From Kutzneria buriramensis (lineage in GTDB: Bacteria > Actinomycetota > Actinomycetes > Mycobacteriales > Pseudonocardiaceae): a stretch of DNA of 64,000 nt. The notes beneath the pieces were generated by a model, which was not told the DNA's origin, did no database searches, and saw only the letters and a list, made by a program, of their open reading frames with translations. The translations under genes and the position numbers were made by a program. Below are positions 60,946 to 64,000 of the stretch, piece after piece (position 1 is the first letter of the stretch; every line of letters starts with the position of its first letter). The DNA lies in contig NZ_QUNO01000004.1 in the NCBI RefSeq assembly GCF_003387475.1, forward strand, positions 434,001-498,000. Reading direction: 5' to 3'.

Positions 60946-61788
60946 GTGCACAGCCGGCTGCCGAATCCCGATCGCTGCGTGGTGATGGGAGTTGTGAACG
61001 TCACCGCCGACTCCTTTTCGGACGGCGGCAAATACCTGCGGGTGGACGACGCGGTGGAGCACGGCCTCCAGCTCTGGGCCGAGGGCGCGGACCTGGTGGA
61101 CGTGGGCGGCGAGTCGACGCGGCCGGGGGCGGACCGGGTGGACGCGGAGGTGGAGATCGCGCGCGTGGTGCCGGTGATCGAGCGGCTGTCGGCGGCGGGC
61201 GTGCTGTGCAGCGTGGACACGACCCGCGCGGTGGTGGCGGACGCGTCGCTGGACGCGGGCGCGGCGGTGATCAACGACGTGTCGGGCGGCCTGGCCGACC
61301 CGCAGATGGCCAAGGTGGTCGCGGCGGCCGGGGCGCCGTGGATCCTGATGCACTGGCGCGGCCACAGCAAGAACATGAACGACCTGGCGACGTACAAGGA
61401 CGTCGTGGCGGAGGTGCGCGACGAGCTGTCGGCACGGGTGGACGCGGCGCTGGCGGCGGGCATCGCGCCGGAGGCGCTGGTGCTGGACCCGGGCCTGGGC
61501 TTCGCCAAGCAGCGCGAGCACGACTGGGCCCTGCTGCACGGCCTGGATCAGCTGCTGGGTCTGGGCTTCCCGCTGCTGGTGGGGGCGTCCCGCAAACGTT
61601 TCCTCGGCGCGCTGCTGGCGGATGCCGACGGCAGCCCGAGACCGCCGGACGGCCGCGAGGTGGCGACGACGACGATTACGGCGCTGGCGGCCGCCGCGGG
61701 TGTGTGGGGCGTGCGGGTGCACGACGTCAGACGGTCGCTGGACGCGGCGCTGGTGGTGCGGGCCTGGCAGAGGGGAAGCGGGGAATGA
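60946..61788 (+). CDS. folP: Dihydropteroate synthase
   Basis: The enzyme condenses 6-hydroxymethyl-dihydropterin pyrophosphate with p-aminobenzoate and is the sulfonamide target. The 280-residue TIM-barrel protein has VMGVVNVTADSFSDGGKYL, VDVGGESTRPGAD, AAVINDVSGGLADPQM, LDPGLGFAKQREHDWALL and LVGASRKRFLG in the expected order. The GTG start directly abuts the folE stop, and the end overlaps folB by four bases. It corresponds to Rv3608c (FolP1). Confidence 0.95.
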   Translation: MHSRLPNPDRCVVMGVVNVTADSFSDGGKYLRVDDAVEHGLQLWAEGADLVDVGGESTRPGADRVDAEVEIARVVPVIERLSAAGVLCSVDTTRAVVADASLDAGAAVINDVSGGLADPQMAKVVAAAGAPWILMHWRGHSKNMNDLATYKDVVAEVRDELSARVDAALAAGIAPEALVLDPGLGFAKQREHDWALLHGLDQLLGLGFPLLVGASRKRFLGALLADADGSPRPPDGREVATTTITALAAAAGVWGVRVHDVRRSLDAALVVRAWQRGSGE

Positions 61789-62147
61789 GCGACCGGATCA
61801 CGCTGACCGGGCTGCGGGTGCGCGGCTATCACGGGGTGTTCGACCACGAGAAGCGCGACGGCCAGGACTTCCTGGTGGACGTGTCGGCGTGGCTGGACCT
61901 GACGGCCGCGGCGGCGAGCGACGACCTGCGGCAGACGCTGCACTACGGCGAGCTGGCCGAGCGGGTGGCGGCGATCGTCAGCGGCGAGTCGCGGGACCTG
62001 ATCGAGACGGTCGCGGGGGACATCGCCGACGAGGTGCTGACCGACGAGCGGGTGCGCGAGGTCGAGGTGACGGTGCACAAGCCGTCGGCGCCGATCCCAC
62101 TGTCCTTCGAGGACGTGGCGGTCACGGTGCACCGGGCGCGGCCGTGA
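61785..62147 (+). CDS. folB: Dihydroneopterin aldolase
   Basis: The enzyme converts 7,8-dihydroneopterin to 6-hydroxymethyl-dihydropterin plus glycolaldehyde. The 120-residue protein has LRVRGYHGVFDHEKRDGQDFLVDV with the conserved Gly-Tyr/His-Gly-Val-x-x-x-Glu, TLHYGELAERV, the catalytic glutamate region DLIETVAGDIAD, and VTVHKPSAPIPLSF, whose lysine is essential in the family. ATG 61785 overlaps folP and GTGA overlaps folK. Confidence 0.94.
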   Translation: MSDRITLTGLRVRGYHGVFDHEKRDGQDFLVDVSAWLDLTAAAASDDLRQTLHYGELAERVAAIVSGESRDLIETVAGDIADEVLTDERVREVEVTVHKPSAPIPLSFEDVAVTVHRARP

Positions 62148-62632
62148 CGAGGGCGGTGTTGTCGCTGGGGTCGAACCTGGGCGACCGGTTCGGTTTCCTC
62201 CAGGGTGCGGTGACGGGCCTGAAGGAGTACCTGCGCGCGGTGTCGCCGGTGTACGAGACGGCCGCGTGGGGCGTCGAGGACCAACCGGACTTCCTGAACG
62301 CGATCGTGGTGGTGGACGCGGACGACGTCGACGAGTGGGGCTGGCTGCGGTTGGGGCAGCGGCTGGAGAACGAGGCCGGACGAGTCCGAACGAAACACTG
62401 GGGCCCGCGCACGCTTGATGTCGATGTGGTCACTGTGGACGGTGTGACGTCTGAGCATCCTGAGTTGTCGCTGCCACATCCGGGAACTCCGGAGCGTGCC
62501 ACCGTGCTGATTCCGTGGCTGGACGTGGAGCCGGACGCGGTGCTGCCGGGACATGGTCCGATCGCTGCGGTGATGTCCGGTTTGAGCGCCGAGGGTGTAC
62601 GCCGCCGCGACGATCTCCGCCTGGAGTGGTGA
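62144..62632 (+). CDS. folK: 2-Amino-4-hydroxy-6-hydroxymethyldihydropteridine pyrophosphokinase
   Basis: FolK activates the pterin with ATP for FolP. The 162-residue protein has VLSLGSNLGDRFGFLQGAV, VSPVYETAAWGVEDQPDFLNAIV, and the catalytic RVRTKHWGPRTLDVDVVTVDG with the two metal-binding aspartates, then LSLPHPGTPERATVLIPW. GTG 62144 overlaps the folB stop, and its own stop shares a base with the next ATG. It corresponds to Rv3606c. Confidence 0.95.
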   Translation: MTRAVLSLGSNLGDRFGFLQGAVTGLKEYLRAVSPVYETAAWGVEDQPDFLNAIVVVDADDVDEWGWLRLGQRLENEAGRVRTKHWGPRTLDVDVVTVDGVTSEHPELSLPHPGTPERATVLIPWLDVEPDAVLPGHGPIAAVMSGLSAEGVRRRDDLRLEW

Positions 62633-63099
62633 TGAAGTTCACGAAAATCCGGGATCTCGTCGGTGTTGCGCTGGTAGCCGGCCTGCTGACGGCGATTTTG
62701 CTGAAACTGGTCTACGCGGACCTTCCGACGCTGCCCCGACTGACCGGCGTGACCTTCGGCGTGCTGGCGATCGTCGAGGCGATCCTGGCGTGGCAGCTGC
62801 GCAATCGCATCGCCCGCAAGGACGGCGCGCGGCCGGTGCAGCCGTTGACGGCGGCGCGGGCGGTCGCGTTGGCGAAGGCGTCGTCGCTGGTGGGCGCGCT
62901 CATGGTCGGCGTGTGGGTCGGGGTGCTGGTGACCGTTTTTCCGATCATGGCGTCGTCCGCGGCGGCGGGCGAGGATCGGACGACCGCACTCGTCGGACTG
63001 GTCGGTTCGGCGGCGCTGGTTGCCGCCGCCCTGTGGCTGGAACACAGCTGCAAAACGCCCGATCCTCCGCAGCAGGATGACAATGTCGGTCTCCGTTGA
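62632..63099 (+). CDS. DUF3180 membrane protein
   Basis: The 155-residue protein has four membrane segments (VGVALVAGLLTAILLKLVY; GVTFGVLAIVEAILAWQL; KASSLVGALMVGVWVGVLVTVF; ALVGLVGSAALVAAALWLEHSC) and the conserved loop between helices 2 and 3 (RNRIARKDGARPVQPLTAARAVALAKASS) typical of DUF3180. It always follows folK in this group (Rv3605c). Its function is unknown. ATG 62632 shares one base with the folK stop (TGATG), so it is a full member of the folate operon. Confidence 0.9.
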   Translation: MKFTKIRDLVGVALVAGLLTAILLKLVYADLPTLPRLTGVTFGVLAIVEAILAWQLRNRIARKDGARPVQPLTAARAVALAKASSLVGALMVGVWVGVLVTVFPIMASSAAAGEDRTTALVGLVGSAALVAAALWLEHSCKTPDPPQQDDNVGLR

Positions 63100-63157
63100 G
63101 GGGCCAATCGAGTCCGGGTAGGTCTCGTTCGGGTAACTGACCGGTACCGTAGAGCCC

Positions 63158-64000
63158 ATGACCGGCCGCAGCGGCTTGACCGAAGGCGAGCGCGGTGACA
63201 GTCGTGGATACGGTCGGCTACTCCTGGTAGCGGTTCTCGTCCTGGCCATCGCCGCGACCGCCGTGCTCGTCCTGAGCAACGACGCGAGGTTCTTGCGCCT
63301 CGGCGTCCTCGCAGCGCTGTGGGCCGCCCTGGTGGGGGCGTTCCTCGCGGTCAAGTACCGCAGAGAGGCCGCCGCGAGCGAGGACGAGGTCGCCGACCTC
63401 CAGGCCGTCTACGAGCTGGAGCTGGAGCGCGAGGTCGCGGCCCGGCGCGAGTACGAGTTGGAGATCGAGGCCGAGACGCGCCGCCGCGTGGAGGAGGAGT
63501 CCCGGGAGGACCTGGACGCCCTGCGCGGCGAGCTGCGGGCGCTGCGGGAGAACCTGGAGGCGCTGCTCGGCGGCGAGGTGCTGGTGGAGCGGGTGGCGCT
63601 GCGCGCGGAGTCGACGCGCATGCGGTCGCTGTCCGACCAGTCGCGGCTGTTGGCCGTGGGCGAGGACCGCATCATCGCCAAGGAGGAACGCAAGCCGATC
63701 ACCGTCGGCACCGTGCGCAAGGAGACGCCGGCGGACAAGTCGGTGCTTCAGACGGAGTTGATCGAGCGGATCGCGCACGAGCCGGTGCGGGCCAAGGAGC
63801 AGTCGCCGCGGCGGCCGGAACCGAGCCGTCCGGAGCCGTCGCGGCAGCCGCTGCGGTCAGCGCAGACCGACGCGTTGAGCCGGCCCGCTTCGCAGGGACG
63901 GCGGGAGCCGCAGCGTCCGGCGCAGCAGCCGGCCCCGACCCAGTTCGTGAGCCGCCCGGCCGCCGCGAAGTCCGCCGAGGCCCGGCCGGCCGAACGTCGT
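63158..64000 (+). CDS. DUF6779-like membrane protein with coiled coil and disordered tail (runs off the window)
   Basis: 281 codons are visible and the frame is open at the window end. Two adjacent membrane segments (LLLVAVLVLAIAATAVLVLS; LGVLAALWAALVGAFLAVKY) lie within residues 20-65. A charged coiled coil follows (residues about 70-145, ELELEREVAARREYELEIEAETRRRVEEESREDLDALRGEL), then a conserved patch (RMRSLSDQSRLLAVGEDR) and an Arg/Pro/Gln-rich disordered tail. It corresponds to Rv3604c, which also follows DUF3180. ATG 63158 is seven bases after TACCGT, again suggesting a leaderless message. Confidence 0.82.
   Translation, partial: MTGRSGLTEGERGDSRGYGRLLLVAVLVLAIAATAVLVLSNDARFLRLGVLAALWAALVGAFLAVKYRREAAASEDEVADLQAVYELELEREVAARREYELEIEAETRRRVEEESREDLDALRGELRALRENLEALLGGEVLVERVALRAESTRMRSLSDQSRLLAVGEDRIIAKEERKPITVGTVRKETPADKSVLQTELIERIAHEPVRAKEQSPRRPEPSRPEPSRQPLRSAQTDALSRPASQGRREPQRPAQQPAPTQFVSRPAAAKSAEARPAERR

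Overview
The window is high-GC actinobacterial DNA: GC-rich third codon positions, many GTG starts, four-base stop/start overlaps (ATGA, GTGA), leaderless-looking promoters and TAT signals. Gene content and order follow the Mycobacterium tuberculosis Rv3604c-Rv3671c neighbourhood (acs; HAD phosphatase; ssd-tad pilus genes; helicase; topA; holB; then ppa, dacB, zinc protease, tilS, hpt, ftsH, folE-P-B-K). Together with hppA and the accessory genes this suggests a saprophytic Mycobacteriales/Pseudonocardiaceae-type organism. The genus cannot be fixed from the sequence.

Layout. 0-4.3 kb: the start of a holin-like membrane protein, nhaA, acs and a conserved protein. 4.4-10.9 kb: a peptidoglycan-rescue cluster on the minus strand (nagZ-namZ-amiE-like serine hydrolase, then murR-murQ). 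This is the Bacillus subtilis MurNAc gene set without its transporter or a kinase. 11.4-18.3 kb: HAD phosphatase, the 6C small RNA, ssd, tadA-B-C, pilin/TadE genes and a degenerate primase-polymerase domain protein. 18.9-29.7 kb: MrfA-like helicase, proton-pumping pyrophosphatase, topA, a tail-anchored protein, an MFS protein and DNA polymerase III delta'.

29.7-49 kb is an accessory region. It holds a methyltransferase/MarR pair, a YcaQ-type glycosylase, an unsaturated-uronate catabolic unit (kduI-kduD-IclR regulator, divergent from an LctP-type permease and an exported GH88 hydrolase), a secreted anchored protein, tRNA-Thr(CGT), a DUF574 methyltransferase, two small exported proteins, a two-component system, a cytosolic papain-like protease and a MarR/DHA2 efflux pair. 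49-64 kb returns to conserved genes: ppa, a dacB with a very long disordered N-terminus, zinc metalloprotease, tilS, hpt, a VWA/substrate-binding lipid-face protein, ftsH, the overlapping folate operon and two membrane proteins.

The most notable non-coding signals are two DasR-like operators (upstream of acs and of nagZ), tandem DnaA-box-like sites inside an inverted repeat upstream of ssd, a roughly 91-bp intergenic repeat present twice (4.3 kb and 54.1 kb), palindromic operators for the murR and kdu units, a pair of CACTCGnTAGTG sites at 43.8-43.9 kb, and a sharp drop in GC3 inside folE. No insertion sequence, prophage or CRISPR array was seen.
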